Positions 49,117-62,136 of a DNA stretch of 64,000 nucleotides are shown in pieces (position 1 is the first letter of the stretch; each line of letters begins with the position of its first letter). Origin of the DNA: Lasiosphaeria ovina (taxonomy: Eukaryota > Ascomycota > Sordariomycetes > Sordariales > Lasiosphaeriaceae); NCBI GenBank assembly GCA_033439765.1, contig JAULSN010000008.1, forward strand, positions 1,674,001 to 1,738,000, in the 5' to 3' direction. Position numbers and translations under genes: made by a program. The notes under the pieces were generated by a model that was not told where the DNA came from, ran no database searches, and worked only from the letters and a program-made list of their open reading frames with translations.

Positions 49117-50612
49117 CGTGTCTGGGGGTCTTCTAGTTGTTCTCGAGACGACGAGACGACGTGTCGGCAAGGCGAGGTGTTGGCCCTCCTATTTCCCCCT
49201 TCGGAAACAACGGGCTGCTGCGTTGGTCTGTTAACCAGATGCAGCCACCATCGAGAGGGCTAGCGTTCGTTGGCTGTTGTGTGTCGTGGGCGGCTGACGT
49301 GCAGAGGTCTTAAATGGAAGTGGGGGGGACTGTCGTGACTGGACCGAAGACGAGAAACCTGAGAGCAGAGTCGTCCAAAGGTGGAAACAGGACAAACGAG
49401 TGGATGCGGGCGCTGTCCCGGAAACACAAGAGACAGCAAATGCAAGAAAAAAAGATGACAAGAAACAAGAAACAGAAAATGTCGATTGCTGGTGGTGGTG
49501 CCGCCGCTTTACTTGGTGGCAGCAGCAGGGAAAAAGGGATGGTCAGGTCCCTCATTCCCGAATCCCTCGTATTGGGCCCATACTCGCCCATTTCGGTTTC
49601 CCAGTTAGGGTGGAGGCGACGCGCCTCACCCCCGAATGCGCCGACTGACGCCAACAACTCTGCCGCTGTCTCAGCCCAGCATAGCCAGCGATCCGCAAGT
49701 GACCCGCCGAGACCGTACGGAAAACATGCCGGCACCGTCAAACCACTTTACATTTTCAGGCGTTTTTGGCAATGGCCCCTGCAGCTCCCCGGATTTGCAT
49801 TGATTCGCTTGCGTTTTGGCGTTCATGTTTCTGTTGCGGCCATAGCACGGCAAACACGGCATTACTCCTTCCATTGTGTTCAATTCGAGGTCGGAGAGAT
49901 GGAAAGCAGCCTGCCAACCCTACTTCACCTCCTAGATGGCGTCTTTGCGCCCACTAAGGCAGGTACTGGTGAATGTAGGCGGGTTGACCGCCACTATCTA
50001 ATTTCCTGGGTCGTCTTCGCCTTTCGTCCGATTTTTTTTAGTTGTTTGCCGTCTGCATCTAGGGTCTTGCAGCAGCAAGCAGCGAGGAAACGAAGTGAAT
50101 GAATGACGTGATTGCCACTCGTTCCACTGCACCAGTCATGCAAAACGAACGGCTAGTGCGAGGCCTAACGCGGTTGCACTGTGAGGCAAAGTCACTCTCC
50201 CAGTCTGGAACGTAAAATTTTAGGCTGTTGAAATCTGAGGGGACCCCGCTGTACTCCGTTCCACAGCGAACCCCTTCAACCAGCTCGCTAGCTGCCGCCT
50301 GGAGCCAGCTGCAAGCTCCCGTTAGGTTTCACGTGCAGTGGTGCAGCCAGCGGTCAGCCAGCGCTCTCCGCCGCCACCGTGTGGCTCGTGTTCGTTACGA
50401 AGGGAAAAAAAATCGGCCAGTGAGCCTCAGCCCCAACAAGCGTGAACTTCACCCGATTGACTGAGACGAAGACTAAACCTTATGAAATTTCAACACAGAC
50501 AACCCCTTCGACCCGCCAGCTTCAGATTTCAGACCCCGGGTTTGATCACGCAGTCGCAGCAGCCGAACAACCCGTTTGCCAGCCGACGAGGCGCCTCGGC
50601 CGCATCGCCAGC
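49117..50612. promoter_or_regulatory. Divergent upstream region of csi2 and fcf1
   Basis: 1.5 kb between the two start codons. It contains an unusually long ATG-started frame on the + strand (49314-50102, 262 codons) with no domain I recognise; it is probably within the csi2 leader or promoter. Confidence 0.45.
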
Positions 50613-52089
50613 ATGGGTGTCGCTAAGAAGACGAGGAAGTTCGCGACGGCACGTGACTCCACCGCCTCATTGAGAATCCCAAGAAGGAAACTAATGTCTA
50701 GATCCACGTCGATAGGTCAAGAGAATCATCGGCAAGAAAGACGACCGACGCAAGGATGAGGTGACGAAGAAGAAGGAGGAGATTGAGCCCAAAAAAAAGG
50801 AGCTCGCCGTGCGGGAAGTGTATGTGATGGCCTCGTCACCCTCCTCCTCCACCCTCTTCCGGCGCTTTCTCACTGCGTTGCGGTGCATTTCTTGGCATCG
50901 ACCCTTTCTATGAGCCGCCAGTTGTTCAGAGTTAACGGTTGTGTCTGCAGGCCGCAAATGCCGTCGTCGATGTTCTTCGAGCACAACACAGCTCTGGTGC
51001 CGGTGAGTTTTTTCTTGTGTAACCAGCTCTACCCCGCCAAAGGTCACTAAGTGCTAATTCTGTGTCTATCAAGCCTTACCAAGTCCTAGTCGTACGTTGT
51101 CTTTTGTGACTGGCTATCGGATACACTACCAAGCTCTACCTAGGTACTAACTGCCGCCCAGGATACCAACTTTCTGGCGAGGACAGTCGGAGGCAAGCTG
51201 CCGCTCCTCGAGACTGTACGTTACCCCCGGTTCTGCATCACAGCCTAAGGCTACCTGCTGACTCACTGGCGACGTGCGTAGGCGATGGATTGTCTCTACG
51301 CCTCAGTCAACATTTGCATCAGTTCATGTGTTATCAGGTTTGTGTTGCCATGCCCCTCCATCAAGGTAACACCGAAGACGCTAATAGCCGCGTAAAGTGA
51401 GATGGAAAAGCTAGGAAGCCGTTACCGTGTGGCTTTAATGAGTAAGAACCTCTTTTCCCACATCGTGGGCCTGGTCCTTTTCTTGCTCTTTTACAGTCAG
51501 GAGAGACTAACAGAGATGCAGTTGCACGCGATGAGCGGTGGACACGCCTGACGTGTGACCACACGGGTACCTATGCCGACGACGTTCGTGAAACCCCAAA
51601 GTCTTTTCGACTCGGAGCAACAGCTAATGATACCCCCTCGGCTAACTAGTGCATCGTCGACCGCATACAAAAACATCGCATCTATATTGTCGCTAGTACG
51701 TTATCTGTTGCACAAACATTTGACAATATTTGCCGCCCGTTGCGCCCGCGCTATCTCGCATAGTTGCGTAGTCGTTCGCTCGCATTCGGCTAGCTCGGGC
51801 CACCTCGGAAGAGGGCCCCCGGCTGTGCACGGGCAGGCAGGAGGGGGCGCGGGCCGCTTGAGCTGAGAGACTTTGCCCGCGGCGTGCTGACTCATGTCTT
51901 TGCAGCAAACGATCGCGACCTCAAGAGGCGGATACGCAAAGTTCCAGGTTTGTCATTCTCTCTGATTTATGGGTGTAGCGGAAACGGGACGCTAATGTCA
52001 TGCTCCCCCAATAAATAGGTGTGCCTATCATGTCTGTCGCCAAAGGCAAGTACGTGATCGAGAGGCTGCCCGGCGCTCCCACCACTTGA
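50613..52089 (+). CDS. fcf1: Fcf1/Utp24, PIN-domain pre-rRNA endonuclease
   Basis: Eleven exons, found from splice signals: 50613-50648, 50716-50819, 50951-51002, 51074-51091, 51162-51215, 51282-51337, 51398-51441, 51522-51583, 51650-51695, 51906-51947 and 52019-52089. They total 585 bases, 194 residues; yeast Fcf1 has 189. The joined protein follows the family throughout: MGVAKKTRKFA at the start, VKRIIGKKDDRRK, SSMFFEHNTALVPPYQ, VLVDTNFL with the first catalytic Asp at residue 71, SEMEKLGSRYRVALMIARDE, GTYADDCIVDRIQKHRIYIV, TNDRDLKRRIRKVPGVPIMS, and GKYVIERLPG. Utp24 is the endonuclease of the SSU processome that cuts pre-rRNA at A1 and A2 (family knowledge). Exon 4 is only 18 bases. The first intron seems to begin GC rather than GT. 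Confidence 0.95.
50649..50715 (+). other. Probable GC-AG intron 1 of fcf1
   Basis: The frame demands a junction after ACG at 50648 and before GTCAAG at 50716. The donor there reads GCACGT. The nearest GT (GTGACT at 50653) would shift the frame and hit unrelated sequence. An ACTAATG branch-like site lies about 25 bases before the TAG acceptor. Confidence 0.65.
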
Positions 52090-52721
52090 AGAGCGTGACG
52101 CGCCATTTGCCTTGGTTTCGCCCCGGATGAGGGGTTACAGATGGGGGTTTCGCCCGTCCGACCTGCATGTCTTGTCGGTGCCGACGGCTGAGTGATTTGC
52201 GTTAAGCACCGCCAACACGCAAGACGGTTATCGGCTTTGTGGGCGGGCCCGGTGGCGAGAGACGGGACCAAACGGTTGAATCCGTTGACATTGTGACGTT
52301 GGAGGCATGTAGGCGGGCTTGGGGAAGGAGGAGCCGACCCTTTCAGCCCTAGCGTTGGTGGGGGGGCAGGCCGGAGCCTGGAGGGCTGATCAGTGCTCAG
52401 AGAAGAGTTAAGTCGGCCTTGTTGCATATTGGCAACTCTAGCGACTGGCGCCTGCTTGCCCAATAGCGTTGAGTCTTTTTGGCCGCCAGTGTAACTCTTT
52501 GTGCGACATTGCCAGTGTTGCAGCTGGGGCGGTGTTTTTTAAAACGGAAAGGGGCTTGTTTTTCCATTGGACCATGTTTTACGGTACATACTAGTGCGCG
52601 AATTAGAGCTAACAGGTACTGATAAGCCTATAAGGCCGTTTGGCGAAAGAAGGATGCCCGGTTAGGAAGGTCGCTCGGAACATGCATGCTAGGTATTGCC
52701 ACGTTTTGGGGAACAGAGGCA

Positions 52722-52760
52722 GGCCGGCCGGCCGGCCGACCGACCGACCGACTGACCGAT
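52722..52760. repeat. GGCC/GACC tetranucleotide repeat
   Basis: Successive GGCC units drift into GACC units over about 39 bases. Confidence 0.8.
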
Positions 52761-55247
52761 TCTTGTGTGACCCGATTTCGATGTTGGACAGCCGGGGGGC
52801 AAAATTGCCTCTGGAGCCTCGCCCAGAGGCAAGGTCCGAGTGATAGCGTGTGCCCCAGCGGGGAGGTCACCATGAAACTGCAAGTACAAGGGCACGGCAT
52901 ATCCCATTGCCACCAGCCGGGCCCTGCCCTTGGGGTGGTCCATCCTATTCCGCGTGCGGTCGACGTGAAGGTATTCCGCAGTACTGGACCGTGTTAAGCC
53001 GCTCCTTGCTGCCGCTGCTGCCGCTGCCGCTGCCGCTGCTGCAACCTGCAACCTGCACCTCTCCATGCAAGTCGTCTGCAATCTCTGTTGGACTTGAGCC
53101 CGCTTGGATCTTGGCCCAGCCAGCCAGCCAGCCCGGGTGCCATGCCAAGTTGCTACCCATGATATGCTACCCGCTAGATACCCCCTACCACGCCCCCCCT
53201 CCTCCTCCGCCTTACAACACGGCCCTGGTCTGTAGTATGCCATGTATGGCATGTAAGTTTATTCCGAAGAAACAAAAATCCTACAAGGCTACAAACAAAG
53301 TGGCTTGACATGAACATGTGCTGTGCCGTGCAAGAGCGGCGGCGGCCGCCTTGCCGTTCATTCTGTTATTTGTCAAATAATTGTTGGTCCCCCTGGATGT
53401 TGCTTCCCACGTGGATACCAACCAGACTGCATGTAAATTCGCGAGCAGGGTGTGTCTTGTTGTCTGGATATGTTGATCCGATGTTGATATGGGCGGGCTG
53501 TCTGTCATGTGTGTATGTACCATTGTACGACTGAGGCTCAACCAAGGGGAGAAATGATACTCCTCCACGAGACGGTTTAGAGTTGTGAAGAAAGGGTGAG
53601 AAGGAGCCCTATAAGCCGTCTTCTGGTCACCAACTACGTACGTATCTCTACATGTAAATTCATTTTGGGGTCTAGAGAGGACCGATATGCTTGTGTTGAC
53701 CGGCAGCTGGCACGACCTTATTCTGGGGTAAGTGGCGCTTTTGAGTTTAGGCCGGCAACTGAGAAGGATGAAGAGGAAGAGGATCCAACTAACATGTCTT
53801 CTTGTTGTCTTGCTCGAACTTCCGTCCGTGGCGACGGGCAACTCCGCATTCTGGAGATTTTCAAAGGGGACAGACAGGGCAGGATGAGCAAGTTGCAACA
53901 TATACGTAGGTACTTTACCTTCCTACCGTGGATGTAGTGGTGCACCCCGCGGGATAACATGACCCAGGATCTTGTTGCGTTTGGTTAGGCCCCCCCCTTT
54001 TTTACAAGTATTAGACACTCCTTATCGCAATATCCGTACGTTGTTGGCCTTGTTTCAGTAGGGAACTAGCAGCCGGGATCTTTAGATGATCTTAACTAGA
54101 TCTCCGAGAGCTGCATCCGACTTGTGTGTCTTTGGTGGGCGGCCGGCGGGCCGCCCCATCTCTTCATCTCATGTTGTCGAGAGGCGGCGGCGGCGAGAGT
54201 GTTCCATGTGTGTAAGTGTGTGTTCGTCTCAGGTCGGTCTGAACAAGGGATGATGGGATATCTTGCAGGAGTGATGAAACCCAACGCCAGGCCCAAAATC
54301 CACCGAGATATAAGGTATTACGTGCCACATGTGTGTGTGCGCCACGTGTGTGTGTGTGTGAAGGCCCGGAGGAGAGATGAAGCAAGCTCAGCGGCTTTGC
54401 CGCTATCAGAACTCCATCTACAGCGGTCCAGCGCAAACTAATAGGCGTGGCTTACACACTACCAGTGGCCCCATTAAACCCCATTCAAAGAAACGGTTGT
54501 AATTTCGCGGCAGGCAAGCCAACTCAAATCCACACCTGGGGTACCACAGGCCGTCGTCCGGTCTGGGGCGTTTGGTGTTGGCGTTGGCGTTGAAGGGCGG
54601 GGATGGAATCTTCCATTGAGATGTGGGACTCGGGAGGGACCTGACGTGCCCGGGATGATGCGATTGGAGAAGGCGCTTATTCGATTGACCTATGGCCCTT
54701 GCTCAGGACAGTGGACCCTGGTGCTACGCTAGCATTGCTACTGGTGCCTACAACTTGGAAGCTGGCGCCCCACACCCCACTGCCCGGGCCTATCGACCCG
54801 CGAATTAGACGACAGCTAAAGACTCCAAGGGGCAACTTTCTCGACGGCCGCGGCTTTAGAGGTCTTCGTGAGACATGCCATGTTTGCAAATCAGCAACCT
54901 CTTGCTCCCTGAATCTCTAATCGCACCTGCCTGCTGCTTTGTTCTGAGCGCAGACAGGGTTTCCAAGCCAAAGAGACACCCTACATACTCCGTCGAGAAC
55001 TTAATTATTCAAAAGGTAAAATTAGCACAACTCAAATCTCATCATCTCATTAGGATCACGCCGTCCTCGTCTGTCCACTACATGCAACGGGTCCGTCACC
55101 CGGTTGACTGCTTGCCCTGCCTGCTGCCGGGTTGAAGATGAGATGATGTCTGTCCGTCCGTCTGCCCGTCCGTCTGCCATACCCCCTTCCATCCCCGCCC
55201 CCTCCTCTCCCCGTCACATCGAACAAGAAGCAAGTAAAGAGAAACAA

Positions 55248-55262
55248 CCCCCCCCCCCCCCC
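55248..55262. repeat. Poly-C run (15)
   Basis: Homopolymer; its length is prone to sequencing error. Confidence 0.85.
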
Positions 55263-58067
55263 TCCAGCCTCCAGGGCTAGACGCCCGCGCAGGAACTAAA
55301 TCTTAAAAAGAAGCGCTGCATTCTTGGCACAAGCACATGTCCAAGCGCCTCTCCCCTCGTTGGGCCGTCCGTCCGTAGGGCCCCAGCAGCTGGTCTAAGA
55401 TCTTCCCAGGTCCCACTCACTCCACTCAGACCATCCCGGGAGATAGATGTATGGCGGGCGGCCGGGCCTCCACGGGTCCCGATGCTGGGTACTGTACTCT
55501 TAGGAGGTCAATGGAGGTCGATGGGAAAGGAAGTTGGCTTGCTGTATTTCGTTGCTCTGGGTGGCCTCATAGCCAGACGCCGCCGTGGATCTGTGAACCA
55601 AAACAAGGCCAGTCAATAACAATAATAACCCATCCTGGGGCTAATACCGTAGGCCAAGCCTGTATGTGCCAGTCGTCTGTCTCTGACTTGGCCTTGCTAC
55701 AGACGTCGTAGGACTCGACTAACATGACGTTTCCTCCTCTCGTCAGTCTCGTCTCTGTCCACCTTTGTCCTATCTGTCACGACAATCCCAGCGTAAGGAT
55801 TATTTCGTCCCAAGATCGACCATATCGGCCTTGGCTGCATGTATGCATACATACAGCAAGGAAAGTTACCCTCTCGTGGCACCGGGTTGTTTGTTCTCGA
55901 ACGCTTGTCTGTTCTCTCTCTCAGGGCTGGGCCAACCGGGGCGGCGGCTGCGGAGCAAGGGGGAGGCTTGCGAATTTGGTGATAAATTTTGGATCCAACC
56001 GACAAGCAGAAAAGGGCTCGCTGCCATCCATTGCAGATGCGAATTCTAGAAATAGGTACAGTAAGTACCGGCTCCCTTCCATACATAAGGCAAGTTGCCT
56101 TCCCTATGCACGGTGAAGGGGAGAAAAGCGATAAGTCCGTCCACTGAGCGAGCGAGTTTTTAACGCATCCTCGTCACTACCTGCCTAGGTAAGGCAAGTA
56201 CAGAGAAGCTGAAGATGGGTGATGCTGGGTGACGGGCGGCAAATGGCGAGCCATGTATAGATCGCTCGACCGTCGCGTATGTCATGCCATCCATGTGTCG
56301 GAGGACATTCGTATGTACGAACTAGAGCGCCATTAGAGAGCCAAGATGATTATTATCTCGCCAGCCACTCTCAGTTGGCCACTTTATTTTCTCTTTCTGC
56401 CGGTCTAGTGTAAGTCTAGTCGGTAGCAAGTGAGGTTAGTTGAAAGTTGCCGCCTCATGTTGTGGGGGGTGCACGAGCGGTGAACCTACCAACCTATGCA
56501 GCAAGTGATCGTCGTCGTCCTCCATCATGTTACGAGGTTCCTCGGACAATGTCGCTGCTGTCTGCTCAGTCCCGTCCAGAGTGAAGCTAGCCGGAGAGTT
56601 ATGCCGTAGCCGAGCTAGCTGTGCCTCCGGAGGTAGCTCCAGCCTCCAGGCTGGCTAACCTCAGCAACCTACTGCCAACTCACCAGGCAGAGAGAATGAA
56701 GCCGCAGGCGGGGTGTCGCGCAGTGCAGTTTGCAGGCGGTATAGGGCGCGATTGGGGAACTAGCTGGGATCCGTGGCTGCTAGTGAGCAATTGGGCCTCG
56801 ATCTTGGTCTTTTCTGACTTTCATTTCTTTTTGTCTGTTTTATCTCCCATGGACATAACATTGACCCAGAAATGTCACTATTCTTACTATCAAATCGCAG
56901 CCACTCCACTCACAAAAGACGTTGCGCGGCAAATCCTAAAGGATGGGAGCGAATGCGGTATGGCCCTCTTGGCTCAGGTTGTTGCCAGGCTGTAGGTAAT
57001 TTATCATTAATAGCGGTACTAGAAACTAGATGGGAAGGGACATACCTGGGGGAGTGGATCCGAGGGTGAAGGTTAACGGTTAACGTAACAAGGAAAAAAA
57101 TGCCCCGAAAGAGAAAGAATTAAAAAAGATCTGCATTTCTTTCGAACGTCGCCCTGAAACCAAGCGCAACCAACAAACACTTTGCCTGCCCCCGTCTGAA
57201 CAGTCGACCCAGGGCGTGCTTGTCCCCCCACACACACCAATGATAGTTGATGTTGTATTACACAGCCATCCGTCATACCCCCGGAATATGAGAACTGCCG
57301 AGACTTCAAGACAGGCAAGTCGCACCAAGATACAACGACAGCTGGGCGGCGGCGGCGGCCTGGTTTGATGACTGGCAAGGGGTCACATGTAAGTCATGTG
57401 GCTCAAGCTGCCCGATAGGCGGTGTCGGTCGGCCCCTGGACGGCGATGTATTCCGGTATATAGATATATACAACACACGCATCGTCTCCTTACATAGACG
57501 CCGGATACGCGTAAAGGGCCTCTTCCCTTGAACATGGATGGTATTTGATATCCTCGTCGACCTTGAATCGGATTTCTCAGCCCGTTGTTGCTACATAATC
57601 CGATAGTTCTGCGCTCTCTTGTCCACAACTTCCGACCAAGTACGAGGCCTTGTTGAAACTAAGCAAGCTACTGTCGTGTTCCGGACTTCGGCCTCCGTTG
57701 TCTTTTAGTTCTTACCCTCCGAAGACAGACCAACATCTATCTGTACAGAACGAGAGCGGGAACGAGAGCGAGAGAGAGAACCAAACAGACCCGCCTCAGT
57801 GCCTGAGCTACCCTACACGACATTAGGTGCAGCTTACCTATTGGTCGTTGGTAGGGCTGCTTGCCAGGACGGACACCTACACGAACAAACTCCACAACGG
57901 CAAGCCCGCGGGGCAGCGACTGCGACTGCGACTTCCGCACTTGAGTCTTGGAGATTCTTGGCACGGAAGCCGCGCACCTCAGTGTCACTGCCAGTTGCAA
58001 GCCGTCTTCCGGCGCCCCGCAACTTCCTCCCCGTGCGTGTTATTCATCCCATCAATACGGATAGCGC

Positions 58068-61000
58068 ATGGAACATTACTTCCCAACTTCCAAAATGCAC
58101 AACCGCACCATGTCAAACCCATCGCCGCCTCCGCAGCTCGAGCAACAGCACCAGCTTCAGCAGCCTCAACCTACGAAGCGCACAAGGGTGCTGCTTTCGT
58201 GTGCACCCTGTCGCACGAGTAAGCTGAAATGTGAGTGAATTGCCCAAACACCCCCTTTTCTTTTTCTCAGTGTCTATTCATTTGCCCCCGCATCCCGTCT
58301 CACCCTCATCCGAACTCCCCGCGTTTATATAAACGCATCGGGTGAGAGCTGGGCTACCTATCGTGGGGGTGGAAAAAGATGGAAAGCAAGAATCAGAACA
58401 AACAAACAGAAACAAGAAAATATGAATGGCAAAAATAAGGATAGGCGGGAAGCACAAACAGAAAATCAAGTAACTGACTCTCGTGTCTTGTCCTGTGTTC
58501 TAGGTGACCGCCAACAGCCGTGCGGGCAATGTGTCAAAAAGGTGCGCGCCGATGGCTGCACATATGCGCCGCGGCCGGAAAAGTCGAGGCCGGCTCGGAG
58601 TATGGCCGCCCGTCTCAAGCGACTCGAGGGCATGGTGCGCGGCATGATGGACGTCGACGGAGTGCCCGTCCCCGAGAAGCCCTGGCCGCCGACGGGGACA
58701 GGGCCTGACGGACAGTCGCCCTCGAGACCCCGCGATTCCACCTGCCCCAACCAAGCCCAGGCCCAGATCGTCCTGGGTCGCAGTACCACGTATGTTGGCG
58801 CAACGCACTTTATGGCCATGCTGGACGATGTGAGCTTTTTCAACTCTGTTTGGCGCCTATCCTTTCTTCCCCTTTACTGTGTTGTGTGTGTGTGTGTGTG
58901 TGTGGTGTTTTTATACCCCTGCTCCCAACCATCCCCATCGTTCACTCGAGTCGTACCCTAACCCCCTATCCCTTTCGGCCCAGAGAGTAATAGAGAAAAA
59001 CAAAGGGCACACAGGAAACCCCAAATCCTCTTTGGTCAAATTCGCATGTGCCGGCGAGGCAGTTTCCTCACTTTACACCTTCCTACCACTCACCTCTTTG
59101 GTTGCGGGATCCAGTTGAACATCACGCGCATGTGCTGACAGGACCGCTGGCAACTTAGATTGAAGATCTCAAGAGCTACTTCGATGAGGAGGAGGAGGAG
59201 AGTCTCGGAGGAGAGCGGTACCAGGATGTACCGGGGCCTTCGTCATCGGATACGCTCCTCATATCTGGCGGCCTGCCCACGTCCAGGCAGGAGCTGCTAG
59301 ACATGCTCCCACCTCGCCAGGTCGTGGACCGCCTGGTGCAGCGCTATTTCAGCGCACACAGTCCCTCAATGACTGTAACACACAGGCCGCAGTTTGCAAA
59401 ACAGGTTAGCACTCCAAGGAAGCCTTCCTGGACCTTCTCACCATGGAAAATGTGTTTGTGACTATAGTCATCGTTAGGGCCAAACTGATCTTCAACAGTA
59501 TACCGAGTTTTGGGCAAACCCCGACGGCGCATCCCTCGACTGGCTGGCGTTTCTGTACTTGATATTGGCGCTGGGCGTCTTCTTCTCAACCTTCATGGCT
59601 CCGCACGAGCTCGAGGCCGACGGGGACCTGCCCGCCATGGAGAGGTTCAAGCGGTACCGCGCGGCGGCAGGTTGGGCGCTAGTGACGGGCAAGTACACGT
59701 CACCAGCCACGACGACCCTGGCGCCATTCCTGCTGTATGTCGAGGCCGAATTCTTGACCAACCGGGCGTCGCAGATGAACTGCTACCTGCTTACGGCTGT
59801 GTGCATCCGAATGATGCTACGCATGGGCCTGCACCGTGACCCGAGCAAGCTGGCCCACATACCTCCCTTCAACGGAGAGATGCGCCGGCGCCTGTGGCAT
59901 CTGGCTACACAGTTCGAGCTCATGGTGTCGTTCCACCTGGGCTTGCCCAGCATGATCCCCAGCATAGAGAGCGACACCGCGCTGCCGCGGAACCTCGTCG
60001 ACGAGGACATCTCTGTAGATTGCACCGAGTTGCCGCCCTCGCGCCCCGACTCCGAGTACACACTCCAGTCGTACCCGCGGTCCAAAAGCGCCCTCTGCCA
60101 GGTCTTTGGTCTCATCGCCCGCCAGGCCAACGCCCTCACACCCCCTCCCTACGTCGAGATCATGAAGTACGACAGCCTGCTCGAGGTCAAGTGGAGTCAG
60201 GTTCCCATCTTCATGAAGCTTAGGCCACTCGAGGACTCAATCGCCGACTCTGTGGCTGTTGTAAACCAGCGCTTCGGACTCGCCTCCCTATACCAGAAGT
60301 CGCGTGTCGTGTTGCACCGCCGCTACATCATAGAGGCTGTCCCCAGGCCCGAGCACACCTACTCGCGGCGCGTCTGTCTCGAAGCTGCAATGGCGCTGCT
60401 CGACCATCAAAATACCATCCACGTGGCTGCGTTGCCGGGCGGAATTTTGCGCATGAACGGCTGGTTTGTCATGTCGTTGGCCATCCACGACTTTTTGCTG
60501 GCCGCCATGGTCATCTACCTCGTGCTGCAGAACGAGACGTACGACATGGTTGCCGGCGAATGGACCGAGAAAACCGCCCTGCTTCCGGCCCGCGATCACC
60601 TGTATAACCTGCTCGCGCGGTCCCACAGGATATGGATAGCCGTGTTCCAGGACGCGCCCGTCTTCAAGAAAGCAGCCGACATCCTCGGGACAATGTTGCG
60701 GAAGCTCAACGGCGCAACGACTCCCCGCAGGTCAAGCTCGGATGGCCCGCAGACAGTCGTATCGTGGCGGCAGACTTCAACAGGACTAGAAGCCGTGTCT
60801 GTAGGCGGCCTCTCGATTGATGGTGGGTCTCCAATCTTTCCTATTTCGTGACTCCTTGCCATCGTTACCCAAAGTGAAACAAACTGACCTTTGTTCTCTT
60901 TGGAATCCGTAGAAAACGAGCCCTGGTATTCGGGTTCTTCGTCGCCCGTCACCGCCGAGCAGCAGCAGGAACTGTCGCGCGTCGGCTTGCTTCCACAAAA

Positions 61001-61308
61001 TTCGACCGCCCCAGTGAACGGTCTTGACGGCGGGACGTGGCTAGGAACAAGCCTGCATGATATGGACTGGGTAAGTGATAAATCCCGAAACGAAACAAAA
61101 GACCTACCCGTGATAGACATGGCCATATTCGAGACACTGATAGGTTTTGCTGCTCCAGACCACATTTGATAACGCAATACAAGGCGAGAATCAAGCAATC
61201 AACGAGGCAACGGCAGGCGGGTGGAACCCGCAACCTGGAGCAGACCCTTTGATACATAACTTCCAATACCTTGGTATGCAACCACCGGGACAGGGGCAAT
61301 GGAACTAA
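58068..61308 (+). CDS. Zn2Cys6 (C6) fungal transcription factor
   Basis: Six exons: 58068-58230, 58504-58829, 59159-59404, 59499-60822, 60913-61070 and 61159-61308, giving 788 residues. The binuclear zinc cluster uses Cys45, 48, 55, 61, 64 and 73 (CAPCRTSKLKC, then PCGQC, with the last Cys eight residues on). Intron 1 splits the codon of Cys55. A Gln/Pro-rich stretch precedes the cluster, and a basic, helix-like linker follows (MAARLKRLEGMVRGMM). The region from about 215 to 560 resembles the fungal-specific transcription-factor domain (MNCYLLTAVCIRMMLRMGLH, RRRLWHLATQFELMVSFHLG). The C-terminal 100 residues are Gln/Gly/Asn-rich and may activate. Three in-frame ATGs exist (58068, 58095, 58110); 58068 is the first after an in-frame stop. 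Target genes cannot be told, and no metabolic cluster adjoins it. Confidence 0.9.
58883..58904. repeat. (TG)n microsatellite in intron 2
   Basis: Dinucleotide tract inside intron 2 of the Zn2Cys6 gene, about 55 bases after the donor. Confidence 0.85.
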
Positions 61309-62136
61309 TAGAACGAGAGAGAGATATAAAAGGACTTGGATAGGTTTTTTCATCTTGAAAAAAGAAAAACAATAAAAAAAGAACAAGGTCATAATACCCA
61401 GGGAAATGTTGAGTTGGGAACAAGAAAGACGAGAGCGAGAGGCCATTCGGAGGATAATGGCTCACTAAAATGGCTGTTCGTTATTAAACAAACCTGGAAA
61501 TTTTGTTCTGGACTGTAGTGACTTCTAGAGCGCCCAGACGCCGATATCCTCAAATGTTTATTTCGTTCCCCACTTGTTGATGTTTTTAAAGGAGAGGCGA
61601 CTAGTTTCCAGTTTGCTTGTTTGTTTGTCGTACAAAACCCGTCCGGGGGAGGGAATTCCGGCAGGGTAGGTAAGAAGCTGGAACATCAAAAGTGAGTGAA
61701 GGAGCGTGAAAGAGAGAGAATCGGGTTGGGAATGGGAGTGGGAAAAGGAGAACATGAGGACGGATGAAGAAGAGGGATTTGATAAGGGAAGTAAAAAAGA
61801 GAGGATGAAGAGAATGGAAAAGAGAAAAAGACTCTCGAAGTTGGCGTTCCTCTTTAGGCGGATCACTGCCGCCGCCTCATCTCCGTTGACATCCGCGGCA
61901 GTGTTACTCGGTAGTTTGTGGCAAGGGATGGTTGTTCGATAAAAAAGAAGAAAATATAAATTACACGCATTCCCGGTATTGTTGGTGATCAGATACCTTG
62001 TAGTGTCGGCATGAGCGAGCGACATGTCTATCATTTCTCTTCTCCTCTTTTTGTCTTTTGATACTTACGGAGTATCGTTTACGTACTAAGCTGTACGGAG
62101 TAATTAAAACAAAGTACACCTAGACTGGTAGTTAGG

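Larger units (their letters stand above)
52090..58067. other. 6 kb gene-poor region between fcf1 and the Zn2Cys6 gene
   Basis: No conserved frame is recognised. Simple repeats occur (GGCC/GACC tract near 52722, GCC/GCT-rich tract near 53000, a C15 run at 55248). The right end must hold the promoter and leader of the Zn2Cys6 gene. Confidence 0.45.

Noticed and set aside
53281..53901. 206-codon minus frame
   Set aside because: No recognisable domain; it ends in translated GCC repeats and is likely chance.
14430..61308. Secondary-metabolite cluster or defence island
   Set aside because: An ABC transporter and a Zn2Cys6 regulator are present, but no backbone enzyme or tailoring genes, and the genes between are housekeeping.
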